Source of the DNA: Pseudonocardiales bacterium
GTDB lineage: Bacteria; Actinomycetota; Actinomycetes; Mycobacteriales; Pseudonocardiaceae
Direction of reading: 5' to 3'
Assembly (NCBI GenBank): GCA_019244165.1
Contig: JAFATA010000064.1
Coordinates: forward strand, 1 to 40,908
Length of the DNA stretch: 40,908 bases
In this document: in pieces, positions 8,819 through 16,203 of the stretch
How positions within the stretch are numbered: position 1 is the first letter of the stretch
Layout of the letters: each line of letters opens with the position of its first letter
Notes under the pieces: generated by a model
Databases searched by the model: none
What the model was told of the DNA's origin: nothing
The model's input: only the letters and a program-made list of their open reading frames with translations
Made by a program: the position numbers and the translations under genes

Positions 8819-11200
8819 GTGATTTCCTTCGTGGTGATAATGCACCCCATGCCGATGCGGGGGTGGCGAGGAGCCGTGGCGGGTCTTGGCCTGATGGTCC
8901 TGGGGGGCTGCGGGGTAGTGCCCGTGGTGCTGCTCACGATGAAGGGTGCACAAGCTACCGAGACTGTGGACAGAATCCTGGGGATGGTGCTTAGTTTACC
9001 CGCGCTGGCGATCGCGCTGAGCGGCTGGGCACGTCGAGGTGTGGAGGCTAGGGCAGATCAGGTGAGCCAGGCGCGGGAGAGCCTCGCGGGTTGGGTCCTC
9101 GATCAATGGCGTCCTGAGGAACTAGCACGATCGCTGGGTGACCCGCAGCCCATGCCGGTGCAGTGGCGACTCACCGAGCACGCTGTGATGGATCGCTCTC
9201 GGTTCATCATGGCCGGTGAGCTGTCCTTCACCGGCCGCAGCGACCAGATCGGCCCCCTGGTGGAGCAGTTCCGGGGATTGCCGCATCGGCGCCTGGTCAT
9301 CCTAGGCGGTCCCGGCTCGGGGAAGACGACCCTGGCGGTGCAACTGCTGTTAGAACTGCTCGCCACCCTCCGGCCAGGGGACCCGATCCCGGTGTTGTTG
9401 TCCCTGGCCAGCTGGGACCCCACCGAATGGCCTCGGCTGCACAGCTGGCTTGCCGAACGGCTAGCTACGGACTACCCCTCGCTGCGAGCGTTTGGCCCCG
9501 GCATCGCGCGTGCCCTGGCCGAGCAAGGCCACATCCTGCCGATCCTTGATGGCTTGGATGAACTACCCCTGGCCCGCCAACCAGAAGTGATCACCGCGCT
9601 CAACGCCTCGCTCACCGAGGCCGACCAGCTGGTGTTGACCAGCCGCACCCGAGAGTACGGAACCGCCGTCGCTAAGGCGCGCAAGGTGCTGACCGCGGCC
9701 GTGGTGATCGAATCCGAGCCGCTGAGCTCTGCCCAAGCGGCCGAGTACCTTCAGGCATGCCTGCCTCTAGATCCCGACCCCTCCTGGGTTGAGGTGCTCG
9801 ATCGGATCCGGGACGGAACAGCGGAGCACCTCGCGAGGGTGGTGGCCACCCCGTTGGGTCTGTGGCTGTTGCGCACCGCCTACATCACGCCCTGCGCCGG
9901 TCCCTGTCCGCTGCTGACCTCCGAGATAGCCCGCGACGCAGCCACGATGCAAGGCCACTTGTTTGACCAGCTCATTCCGGCTGTCCTGACCGCCCGTCCC
10001 GCATCCCATAACCCCCACGGCCCTTTCCGGCCGCGGCGCTCCTGGGACTCCGCCAAAGTCCGTAGCTGGCTGACCTACCTTGCCTGGCATCTTGATCGAA
10101 CCAAGACCCGGGATCTGCTGTGGTGGCATTTGGCCCGCCACACCTTTACCCGCCGCACGCTCGGACTGGTGGTTGGGCTGGTAGCCGGGCTGGTGGCAGG
10201 GCTAGGGGTCGGGTGGGGGGTCAGACTGGAGGTCGGCCTAGCGGCTGGGCTGGCTGCTGGGCTAGGGACTGGGGTGGGGGCTGGGCTGGTGGCCGGGTTG
10301 AGACGCCACGACTGGCTCACCGACGAACCTGCTTACGCCAACCTGCACTTGAACCACCGGACAGGGATGCTGGTGCGCGATCTGGGGGTCGGACTAGGGA
10401 CCGGGCTGCTAGCTGGGAGTGGAGTCGGGCTGACGGGCGGGCTGGTGACCGGGCTGCTAGCCGGGAGTGGAGTCGGGCTGACGGGCGGGGTGGTAGTCGG
10501 GGTGGGGTTCGGGGCGGTGGCCGGGCTGGTGATCGGACTGCTCTTCGATTGGGGGATCGGGCTGGTGACCGGGCTGGTACGCGGGCTTGTGGTCGGGCTC
10601 GGGGTCACGCTCGGGATCGGGCTGAAAGATGCGCTAGGGGTCGGGCTCAAGACCGGGCTGATGGTCGGGCTAGGGGGCGGGCTGGTGATCGGGTTGGCCA
10701 AGTGGATGGGAACACCGAGCAGGATGGGGTGGGCTAGCACACCGCGCTCAACCTACAAGGCGACTCGAGCGCTGACAGTCATCCAAATCTGCGTCGCCGG
10801 GCTGGTGGGCGGACTACTGGGCGGGCTGGTGGGTGGGCTGCTGGGCGGCCTGAGGGGCGGCCCAATGAGCGGGCTAGGAATCGGCCTCGGAGCCGGGATC
10901 GGGATGAAGATCGGGCTGGGGGTCGGGCTGGGGGTCGGGCTGGGGGTCGGGCTGGTGATCGGGCTGGGGCAGATCAGCAGCGGCGCTTGGCTCAGTTACA
11001 CCCTGACGTCATGTCGGCTTGCTGCCGCTGGAAAGCTGCCGCTCCGGCTCATGGACTTCCTCGACGATGCCCACCGGCTGGGCCTGCTACGCACGACCGG
11101 CCCGACCTACCAGTTCCGACACGCTGAGTTCCACGACCACCTCATCCGCACCAGCAGCTCACGAACAGAGACCGATGCACAAGCCCAACTCGAACCCTAA
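8819..11200 (+). CDS. Membrane-anchored NACHT-domain NTPase with long Gly-rich repeat tail
   Basis: STAND-class NTPase of 793 residues. Two N-terminal membrane helices (about 20-65) precede a NACHT domain with Walker A GGPGSGKTT (about 163-171) and Walker B ILDGLDELP (about 242-250). Residues about 449-720 are a run of GLVxGLGxG-type repeats, with many short hydrophobic spans, interrupted by soluble loops near 482-520 and 640-660. The end has YQFRHAEFHDHL (about 763-774), a motif typical of actinobacterial NACHT proteins. NACHT proteins act as signal-sensing switches, and several bacterial ones defend against phage, but no role is shown for this subfamily here. The GTG start at 8819 lacks a clear ribosome site; ATG at 8840 is an alternative. 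Confidence 0.88.
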   Translation: MISFVVIMHPMPMRGWRGAVAGLGLMVLGGCGVVPVVLLTMKGAQATETVDRILGMVLSLPALAIALSGWARRGVEARADQVSQARESLAGWVLDQWRPEELARSLGDPQPMPVQWRLTEHAVMDRSRFIMAGELSFTGRSDQIGPLVEQFRGLPHRRLVILGGPGSGKTTLAVQLLLELLATLRPGDPIPVLLSLASWDPTEWPRLHSWLAERLATDYPSLRAFGPGIARALAEQGHILPILDGLDELPLARQPEVITALNASLTEADQLVLTSRTREYGTAVAKARKVLTAAVVIESEPLSSAQAAEYLQACLPLDPDPSWVEVLDRIRDGTAEHLARVVATPLGLWLLRTAYITPCAGPCPLLTSEIARDAATMQGHLFDQLIPAVLTARPASHNPHGPFRPRRSWDSAKVRSWLTYLAWHLDRTKTRDLLWWHLARHTFTRRTLGLVVGLVAGLVAGLGVGWGVRLEVGLAAGLAAGLGTGVGAGLVAGLRRHDWLTDEPAYANLHLNHRTGMLVRDLGVGLGTGLLAGSGVGLTGGLVTGLLAGSGVGLTGGVVVGVGFGAVAGLVIGLLFDWGIGLVTGLVRGLVVGLGVTLGIGLKDALGVGLKTGLMVGLGGGLVIGLAKWMGTPSRMGWASTPRSTYKATRALTVIQICVAGLVGGLLGGLVGGLLGGLRGGPMSGLGIGLGAGIGMKIGLGVGLGVGLGVGLVIGLGQISSGAWLSYTLTSCRLAAAGKLPLRLMDFLDDAHRLGLLRTTGPTYQFRHAEFHDHLIRTSSSRTETDAQAQLEP
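10399..10489 (+). repeat. 43-bp direct repeat, 48-bp period, inside NACHT gene tail
   Basis: Positions 10399-10441 recur at 10447-10489 with a single visible base change. The repeat encodes the TGLLAGSGVGLTGG unit twice in frame (48 bases = 16 codons). It marks recent expansion of the Gly-rich tail. Confidence 0.85.
10911..10970 (+). repeat. 12-bp tandem repeat (five units) encoding G(L/I)GxGLGV-type residues
   Basis: Units TCGGGCTGGGGG at 10911, 10923 and 10935 are identical, followed by two variants at 10947 and 10959. Twelve bases equal four codons, so unit gain or loss keeps the frame. Confidence 0.85.
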
Positions 11201-11241
11201 CCTCTGACCCGAAACAGACTAGCACCACTGAAATAGAGTAT

Positions 11242-11727
11242 CTAGCTGCGGCGTTCTTCGTAGCGTCGCCGCCAACTGCGACAGCGGTTGAGATAGTCGG
11301 CGAGTTCTTCGCGACCGAAGTCCGTGGTGGACCATGGTTGGCCGACGTGTTCACCTTGCCATATGTATGCGAGGGCGTTCGTTTCGACTGGGGGACGGAC
11401 CTGCACGGCGGCGAGGGTGTAGGCGTGATCTTCAAAGGCGTCTAGGGTGGCCCACTCGGCTTCGGTGAGGTCGGTGAATACCTTGCCTTGTGCCTCGCCC
11501 TGGCCTGGGACCAGTCCGGGGTAGACTCTTTGTGGTAAACGCACGACTCTCCAGCCGGGGACAGTTGCGTCGTGGTAGTGAGGTACGCGCTTGATGAGCG
11601 TGCTCACGACGTCATCGACGACGAGTGTTCCATAGACGAAAAGGTTACTGGTTCCCTCCGATAATTGGGCCGGTTGGCCAGAGTTGGTGGAGTTCGCTTG
11701 GCGTAAGCGGGCGCCTGTAGGCTTCAC
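11242..11727 (-). CDS. Gamma-glutamylcyclotransferase (AIG2)-like protein, start uncertain
   Basis: The conserved part begins NLFVYGTLVVDDVVSTLIKR, with the YGTL substrate-binding motif, and contains LDAFEDHAYTLAAV, whose glutamate matches the catalytic acid of the GGCT/AIG2 family. These enzymes cyclise gamma-glutamyl groups from peptides or amines to 5-oxoproline. The start is a puzzle: a GGAGGG site sits just before the conserved domain, but no ATG, GTG, TTG or CTG follows in frame. I list the first in-frame upstream GTG (11727), which overlaps the preceding gene by about 80 bases. It is last in an apparent three-gene minus-strand locus. A rare start codon or a small 5' lesion is possible. 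Confidence 0.7.
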   Translation of the reverse strand: MKPTGARLRQANSTNSGQPAQLSEGTSNLFVYGTLVVDDVVSTLIKRVPHYHDATVPGWRVVRLPQRVYPGLVPGQGEAQGKVFTDLTEAEWATLDAFEDHAYTLAAVQVRPPVETNALAYIWQGEHVGQPWSTTDFGREELADYLNRCRSWRRRYEERRS

Positions 11728-12805
11728 GAAGCACCTCCGCGAGCGTTGCGCCGCCCGCTTCGACGAGTTTGACGAACCAGTCCATGCCTGCGGGGTAGGC
11801 CCACAAGTAGGATCTGAGCTGGGGGTTTCTGCTGCGGTCGTAAAGTTCCCGGGCGATCTCCTCGTCAGTCCACCAGGGGACGTGGCGGCGTGCCAGGTCA
11901 CGACAGGCGGCAGCTGTCATGCCGCTATTGACCAGGATATGAATCTGCCCGCGAACGAGGTTCATGAAGTGATCGATCCGCGTCCGGGCGCAGATAATTT
12001 CGTCATCGGGGGACGCCACCCATGGGAGAACTTGGGCCAAGCCTTCGAACAGGACTTGGTGCGGACAGTGGACAGCGAGGATTCGCGGCCACTCGACGGT
12101 GTGTGACTCGGCCTGCGCTGTGAGGCTGGAGTACTGCAGGGCGTGCCCAAGAACCTCGTGGAGCGCGAAGCGATAGGCGTCAACGCGCGAGAATGACGCT
12201 CTGCTCTTGTTAATGCGCAGCCGTGTGTCGTGGCCAGTGCCGTCGAGCCAGTAGGACCAATATGCATCGACCTCGACGTCCTCGATCGTCAGGTTGAAGT
12301 CAGCATCGGTATCGACGAGCCGGCGGATGCTGGACTCGTACTTGTCTGCGTACTCTGCGATAGCCGAGCTTACGTCGGCCGCCGACAGTTGCTCGCTCGC
12401 GGCATGAAGATTTGTCCAGGTGTCTTCATCCCACGAGATTCCCAGTGACTCCAGAGCCTCTCTAGCAACCCAAGCGTACTGCTCGATGTAATCCCGAGTC
12501 CAACTGCGGGGCATACAACCCTGGGTCAGTGAAATGTACTCGTCGAGGGGTAGTTGTTGGCCAATCAGGGCACCGAGGTACGCGATGTGCGCGTCAAGCT
12601 GCGTTCTCAGTGCTGGTTGATGGTGTGTGTCGGCCTCGATCCGGAGTCGAGTGAGGTCGTCGAGCGCGGCGAACCGGTTGTCATACGGGCTTGGCTGCCC
12701 CCCTGGAGGTGCACAGTCGAAGTCGATCACAGGAGCTTCGCCGCGTGATCTTTCCAGAGCGTCCCAGCGTCGTATCGCCTCCTCGACGGCGTCACGAAGA
12801 GGCAC
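11645..12805 (-). CDS. Putative HExxxH metallopeptidase-like protein (DUF1704-like)
   Basis: A 386-residue soluble protein. Residues 216-221 read HEVLGH, an HExxxH zinc motif one residue longer than classical HExxH, followed about 33 residues later by FEGLAQVLPW (Glu254). This layout, HExxxH followed by an EGLA block, resembles the DUF1704/QEGLA family related to the tubulin tyrosine carboxypeptidase MATCAP, where a downstream Glu completes the zinc site. Residues before 200 do not suggest a known domain. Its GTG start overlaps the regulator stop by 14 bases, and a GGCT-like gene overlaps its end. Peptidase activity is inference from the motif; substrate unknown. Base composition is visibly lower in GC than the core genes. 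Confidence 0.6.
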   Translation of the reverse strand: MPLRDAVEEAIRRWDALERSRGEAPVIDFDCAPPGGQPSPYDNRFAALDDLTRLRIEADTHHQPALRTQLDAHIAYLGALIGQQLPLDEYISLTQGCMPRSWTRDYIEQYAWVAREALESLGISWDEDTWTNLHAASEQLSAADVSSAIAEYADKYESSIRRLVDTDADFNLTIEDVEVDAYWSYWLDGTGHDTRLRINKSRASFSRVDAYRFALHEVLGHALQYSSLTAQAESHTVEWPRILAVHCPHQVLFEGLAQVLPWVASPDDEIICARTRIDHFMNLVRGQIHILVNSGMTAAACRDLARRHVPWWTDEEIARELYDRSRNPQLRSYLWAYPAGMDWFVKLVEAGGATLAEVLREAYRRPLTPSELHQLWPTGPIIGGNQ

Positions 12806-13967
12806 GGCTGACTTCCCATCGCAGGGTCACGGCCTGGCTGGGTTGGAGGTAGTCACGGGTCACGGTGATGAGGGCAGCGCCCTCGTCGTCGGTGCACGTG
12901 AGGTCCTCGATCGCGGACACTTCGAATCCGTCGGCTTGCTCTTCGATGGCAGTGCAGTTGAGGAGCATGCGGACGCCGTGGTGGCGGATGGTCAGTGTGA
13001 GGTGGCGGGTGTAACGCAGAACAGCCTGCCGCCAATAGTGATCGTGGACGAACCGCCCGCCCCGGCAGATGTAGGAGATTGTCGCTACCTCACCGGGTGG
13101 GATTCCCGGTGAGATGTGGCAGGCGAACTTGGACAGATTGTTCATGTCGTGCGTTCGCTGGATCGTCACCTTGTAGTCATCGTTGGGTGACGACTCGATC
13201 ACCAGGGGACCATTTGTGGTCTCGAACCACAGTTCTCGCACCAGGCGCTTGATGGGGCGACTCGTGAGGTTAAGGAATTGATGAGTATAGGTGACTGTTG
13301 ACCACCCTTCGCTGTCGATGTCTATCGAGCAGGTCACGTCGAGCTCGACGATATGCCCAGCGAGTTTCGCCAGTTGGATAACCTCCGCGTCGGACAGGCG
13401 AAGCCGCTTGGCTAACCCAGTAAGCGATCGGGCGATACGCTGGGCAGGCGCTTCTCTGGTGCCGGACCCCGAGCTGTCTAGGGTGATGGGAAAGGCGGCG
13501 TTAGCCGGGGCAACAGTACAAGATTGGGTTAGCTCGCCTGGCCGCCACCTGGCTTGCCCGTTAGCGTGTGCTTCGAGAACCCGCTCGATTGAGCGGAGCA
13601 CTTCGGACATCGTTGAGCTTTGGTCGGCTGGCCGAGTCGGCGGGATAGGTCGGCTAGTCGGCGTTGCTGCCGATGGTGCAGCCGGTTCGGGCATGAATCC
13701 GATTCCACCATCGTGGGTTTGAAAAAGTTGATCGACTCTCCAACCGGGGAACATGCCCTCCAGGACACGGCAGTGGTCGGCGTAGGGAAGTCCAACCAAG
13801 TCACCGGAAAGCCAGCGGTAGAACTGTGCTTTGCTGGGCCCACTGCCCCTGAGAGTCGGATCGATGCCTGCCGCAACCCTGTTGTACTCCCGACTAAAGG
13901 CGCTGTGGGTTTGCAAGTGGCGGTGCTGGAGCAGGACTTTCAGCACGACGGGCGGCTTGGCGTTCAA
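12792..13967 (-). CDS. Actinobacterial HTH regulator with C-terminal beta-rich domain
   Basis: The N-terminus (1-85) matches a well-known actinobacterial helix-turn-helix type: FSREYNRVAAGIDPTLRGSGPSKAQFYRWLSGDLVGLPYADHCRVLEGMFPGW in sense, with AQFYRWLSG as recognition region. A Pro/Ser linker (about 90-120) leads to a helical middle (to about 205) and a C-terminal domain (about 215-391) with WFETTNG, KFACHIS, GGRFVHDHYWRQAVLRYTRH and QAVTLRWEV, seen in other actinobacterial proteins of this type but without known function. It is first in the minus-strand locus and divergent from the integrative-element gene at 14049, so it may control one or both. Operator unknown. Confidence 0.7.
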   Translation of the reverse strand: MNAKPPVVLKVLLQHRHLQTHSAFSREYNRVAAGIDPTLRGSGPSKAQFYRWLSGDLVGLPYADHCRVLEGMFPGWRVDQLFQTHDGGIGFMPEPAAPSAATPTSRPIPPTRPADQSSTMSEVLRSIERVLEAHANGQARWRPGELTQSCTVAPANAAFPITLDSSGSGTREAPAQRIARSLTGLAKRLRLSDAEVIQLAKLAGHIVELDVTCSIDIDSEGWSTVTYTHQFLNLTSRPIKRLVRELWFETTNGPLVIESSPNDDYKVTIQRTHDMNNLSKFACHISPGIPPGEVATISYICRGGRFVHDHYWRQAVLRYTRHLTLTIRHHGVRMLLNCTAIEEQADGFEVSAIEDLTCTDDEGAALITVTRDYLQPSQAVTLRWEVSRASS

Positions 13968-14048
13968 CGAGTTACCCTCCCTTCGGTGAAAGGTTGAGAC
14001 GAGACTACCACGTCCGAGAGGCGAGAGGAGACCGGGCGAGGCGCGAAA

Positions 14049-14483
14049 GTGCGAGAAAAGACGATCAGGGAGTCGAGAACGGACCTGACCTGGCCGAACC
14101 TTGTGGTGTCGCCCGTTGAAGGGGCGGCAACCACACAGATAGCCGAACGAGAAGGGATTGGCGATGTCACGCCGGACAACGAGTACCAGACACGCGAGGA
14201 CAAGGCCGCCGGCCGCCCGGTGCGTCAGAAGCTGGATCAGGTAACGGGTAAGCGGCGGTGGAAAGCCACGGTCACCGACCCTGATGAACCCAACGCCAAG
14301 CGAGCCTCATTTGAAATGACGTTCGTCGCCGATGTCCAACCGGTTCCAACGACCACCGAAGTACTGCCGGGGATGCGCCCGATCGAGCTTGACGGACTGA
14401 CGGCAGAACCCAAGGTCGCCGGTTCGGGGCGCTGGCGGGAAGGGTCTGCGGGCCGCCCGGCCAGTCTCCGGCCCTCCCGGTAA
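14049..14483 (+). CDS. Integrative-element protein, Pra/SCO3933-like, possibly truncated
   Basis: The centre of the product (KQ-type residues LDQVTGKRRWKATVTDPDEP, then FEMTFVADVQPVPTTTEVLP and RPIELDGLTAEPKV) resembles small proteins coded by actinomycete integrative and conjugative elements of the pSAM2 kind, annotated as Pra-like activators or SCO3933 family. The usual C-terminal end is replaced by an Arg/Pro-rich stretch after GSGRWR, so the gene may be frameshifted near 14430. The GTG at 14049 is the first start in frame; I see no strong ribosome site. No FtsK/TraSA or replication gene follows, so the element is incomplete. Confidence 0.5.
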   Translation: MREKTIRESRTDLTWPNLVVSPVEGAATTQIAEREGIGDVTPDNEYQTREDKAAGRPVRQKLDQVTGKRRWKATVTDPDEPNAKRASFEMTFVADVQPVPTTTEVLPGMRPIELDGLTAEPKVAGSGRWREGSAGRPASLRPSR

Positions 14484-14733
14484 CGGTGCGCGCCCCGGAT
14501 CGAGCGGTGTGATGGCGTCACAGACATCCGTCCGTGCCTGGAAAGGGAGCCCGCCCGGTCTCCCAAGGGCGACCCGGCGGCAGCACGGGAGATGGCCTCG
14601 GCGTCCTGGGCGGTGGCGGCAGCGGGGGGAGCGGAAGCACAAGAAATTGGGGAGGTGATGGCTCGGATCCGTACGCAGAGGCGCACGTAACAGCTGTTGC
14701 GGGAAGCACTATCAGGAGGGGAGGTGGAGGGTG
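14484..14733 (+). other. Degenerate region between element gene and zinc-ribbon gene
   Basis: One plus-strand frame ends convincingly as protein: GDPAAAREMASASWAVAAAG continuing GAEAQEIGEVMARIRTQRRT, stop TAA at 14688-14690. It has no good start: the only ATG in frame (14592) has its GGGAG directly abutting. It may be the tail of a decayed small gene of the integrative element. A different frame ends at TGA 14732-14734, overlapping the next ATG. Confidence 0.3.
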
Positions 14734-14946
14734 ATGCGGATTCGCGGGCGTTGGGCTGCGCTGGTCGCGCGATTACGGGCAGGAAAGCAAGCACGAGACC
14801 GGCTCCGGCGTATGCGGCGTGGGCGAGTCCGGCTGACGTGGCAGACCTGCCGGCGGTGCAGGCGCGGCTGGCTTGCCCCGGCCGATGGCGACCGGTTATG
14901 CGGTGGCTGCCGCCAGCGATCGCCAACACAGCAGAACCGATCGTAG
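14734..14946 (+). CDS. Small zinc-ribbon protein, 70 aa (paralogue 2)
   Basis: Arg-rich N-terminal helix (residues about 1-30) followed by a CxxC-x11-CxxC knuckle, TCRRCRRGWLAPADGDRLCG then GCR. The core is near-identical in pattern to the product of 8437-8640. The strong site GGAGGGGAGGTGGAGG precedes the ATG, and the ATG overlaps an upstream stop as TGATG, the same junction seen at the other copy. It lies between the Pra-like gene and the broken integrase, so it belongs to the remnant integrative element. Nucleic-acid binding is inferred from composition. Confidence 0.6.
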   Translation: MRIRGRWAALVARLRAGKQARDRLRRMRRGRVRLTWQTCRRCRRGWLAPADGDRLCGGCRQRSPTQQNRS

Positions 14947-15241
14947 AAAGTGAATGGATTGCGCACCGGGGGTGGTGTGGTAATGTCGCACGCCCTCAGA
15001 AAGCGCCAACCAGCCCTACGCGCAGAAGCGGAACCTCGGGCTACCAACCTTGTCCGCTTCTGCGCTGTCCACTCGGGAGTGAACAGTGAATACCCTAAAC
15101 ACACGGGTGACCCGTGCTGCAAGTGGGGTCATCCGAAGGAATGCGCGCCGCCGCGGGAAATGCCCCGTTGTCGCCTCGGCGCCTTCGAGCCGGATTCGAT
15201 TGTCTGTGACCGGCGCAAGAGCGCGGCCAGTGAGCCTCACC

Positions 15242-15430
15242 GTGTCCCTCACCTGCATCGTGGCCTGCGCCACTACTTCGCCACGTTGTTTCCACAACGG
15301 CGCCGCGGTGAAGACGGTCCAGCTCGCGCTCGGGCATAGCACACCGATGATCACCTTAAGCACCTACGCGCATGAGTGGCCGGACGCTCTCGATCGGACG
15401 CGAACCCTCGTGGACACAGCACTCGGGGCA
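15242..15430 (+). pseudogene. Broken tyrosine recombinase (integrase), C-terminal part
   Basis: In one frame the product reads LHRGLRHYFATLF, the HxLRHxxAT box with catalytic Arg and His. A shift near 15290 is needed to continue in the next frame: HNGAAVKTVQLALGHSTPMI then TLSTYAHEWPDALDRTRTLV, which holds the second His (LGHS) and catalytic Tyr (STYAH). The N-terminal arm-binding and core parts are not found upstream. The reading frame runs on antisense into the nadD 3' end, with no normal stop of its own. It is a remnant of the integrase of an actinomycete integrative element and cannot be active as written. Confidence 0.75.
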
Positions 15431-15453
15431 CCCAGCAACACTGTCGGTGCTGG

Positions 15454-16080
15454 TCAGAGGCAGGTGCTGCGGTACAGGCCGCGTTTGGAGATGTACTGCA
15501 CCACCCCGTCGGGCACCAGGTACCAGATGGGCTGACCGCGCTCGATACGCTGCCGGCAGTCTGTTGAGGAGATCGCCATGGCGGGCACCTCGACCAGGCT
15601 TACCGCGCCCTCCGGCAGGTGTTTGCCGTCGAGGCGGAACCCGGGGCGGGTCACCCCGACCAGATGGGCGAGATCGAACAGCTCGTCGACCCGTTTCCAG
15701 GACAGTATCTGCGCCAGCGCATCGGCGCCGGTGATGAAGAACATCTCGTGGTCGGGGAATTGGGCGCGCAGGTCGGTGAGGGTGTCGACGGTGTACGTGG
15801 GAGTCCGGCGGTCGATGTCCACCCGGCTGGTGGAGAACCGCGGGTTAGACGCGGTGGCGATGACCGTCATGAGGTAGCGGTCTTCGGCGGGGCTGACCTC
15901 ACGGGCATCCTTCTGCCACGGGATCCCGGTGGGCACGAACACGACCTCGTCCAACCCAAAGCGGGCCTGCACCTCGCTGGCGGCAACGAGGTGGCCATGG
16001 TGGATCGGGTCAAAGGTCCCACCCATGACCCCGAGTCGCCGGCCAGACATGGGCCGGCCAGACATGTGCCGGCCAGACAT
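15454..16080 (-). CDS. nadD: Nicotinate-nucleotide adenylyltransferase NadD
   Basis: Transfers AMP from ATP to nicotinate mononucleotide in NAD synthesis. It has the nucleotidyltransferase motif [12 protein letters not shown] (about residues 20-31), [10 protein letters not shown], the [19 protein letters not shown] block and the [10 protein letters not shown] motif near the C-terminus, where family members have ISSTxIR. The 208 residues are normal length. The N-terminus is odd: [20 protein letters not shown], made by three 15-bp units that give three in-frame ATG codons (16080, 16065, 16050). No clear ribosome site marks which is used; homologues start near the third. Normally adjacent to rsfS, but here separated by the accessory block. 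Confidence 0.94.
   Translation of the reverse strand: MSGRHMSGRPMSGRRLGVMGGTFDPIHHGHLVAASEVQARFGLDEVVFVPTGIPWQKDAREVSPAEDRYLMTVIATASNPRFSTSRVDIDRRTPTYTVDTLTDLRAQFPDHEMFFITGADALAQILSWKRVDELFDLAHLVGVTRPGFRLDGKHLPEGAVSLVEVPAMAISSTDCRQRIERGQPIWYLVPDGVVQYISKRGLYRSTCL
16041..16080 (-). repeat. 15-bp tandem repeat carrying three nadD start codons
   Basis: The unit GGCCAGACATG(G/T)GCC recurs with 15-base period, putting CAT (ATG on the minus strand) at 16048-16050, 16063-16065 and 16078-16080. All three starts are in frame. Confidence 0.9.
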
Positions 16081-16169
16081 GGACGCAGCCTAGGTGAGCC
16101 GCTCGGGATCAACTGCAGCGACGATAAGCTGGGACCTCAGCGAGCAACCGGTGGTTGGGCAGTGGTCAT

Positions 16170-16203
16170 GAGCAGACAGTCGTCGTGAGCAGACAGTCGT
16201 CGT
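16170..16203 (+). repeat. 17-bp tandem repeat upstream of the beta-helix membrane protein
   Basis: GAGCAGACAGTCGTCGT occurs twice head to tail (16170-16186, 16187-16203). With the preceding ATG at 16168 it makes two successive six-codon ORFs (MSRQSS), each stop overlapping the next GTG as GTGA, leading to the GTG at 16202. Confidence 0.8.

Noticed and set aside
10333-10740. Minus-strand Pro/Ser-rich open frame opposite the NACHT tail
   Set aside because: It is the complement of the Gly-rich repeat; its composition is fully explained by the sense gene.
10390-10980. CRISPR-like array in repeated DNA
   Set aside because: Repeats are in-frame coding units without unique spacers of constant length.
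5253-15044. 14-bp direct repeat GAACCTCGGGCTAC at 5253 and 15031, as possible attachment sites of the accessory block
   Set aside because: A few 14-base matches are expected by chance in 40 kb of GC-rich DNA, and neither copy lies at a tRNA or clean boundary.
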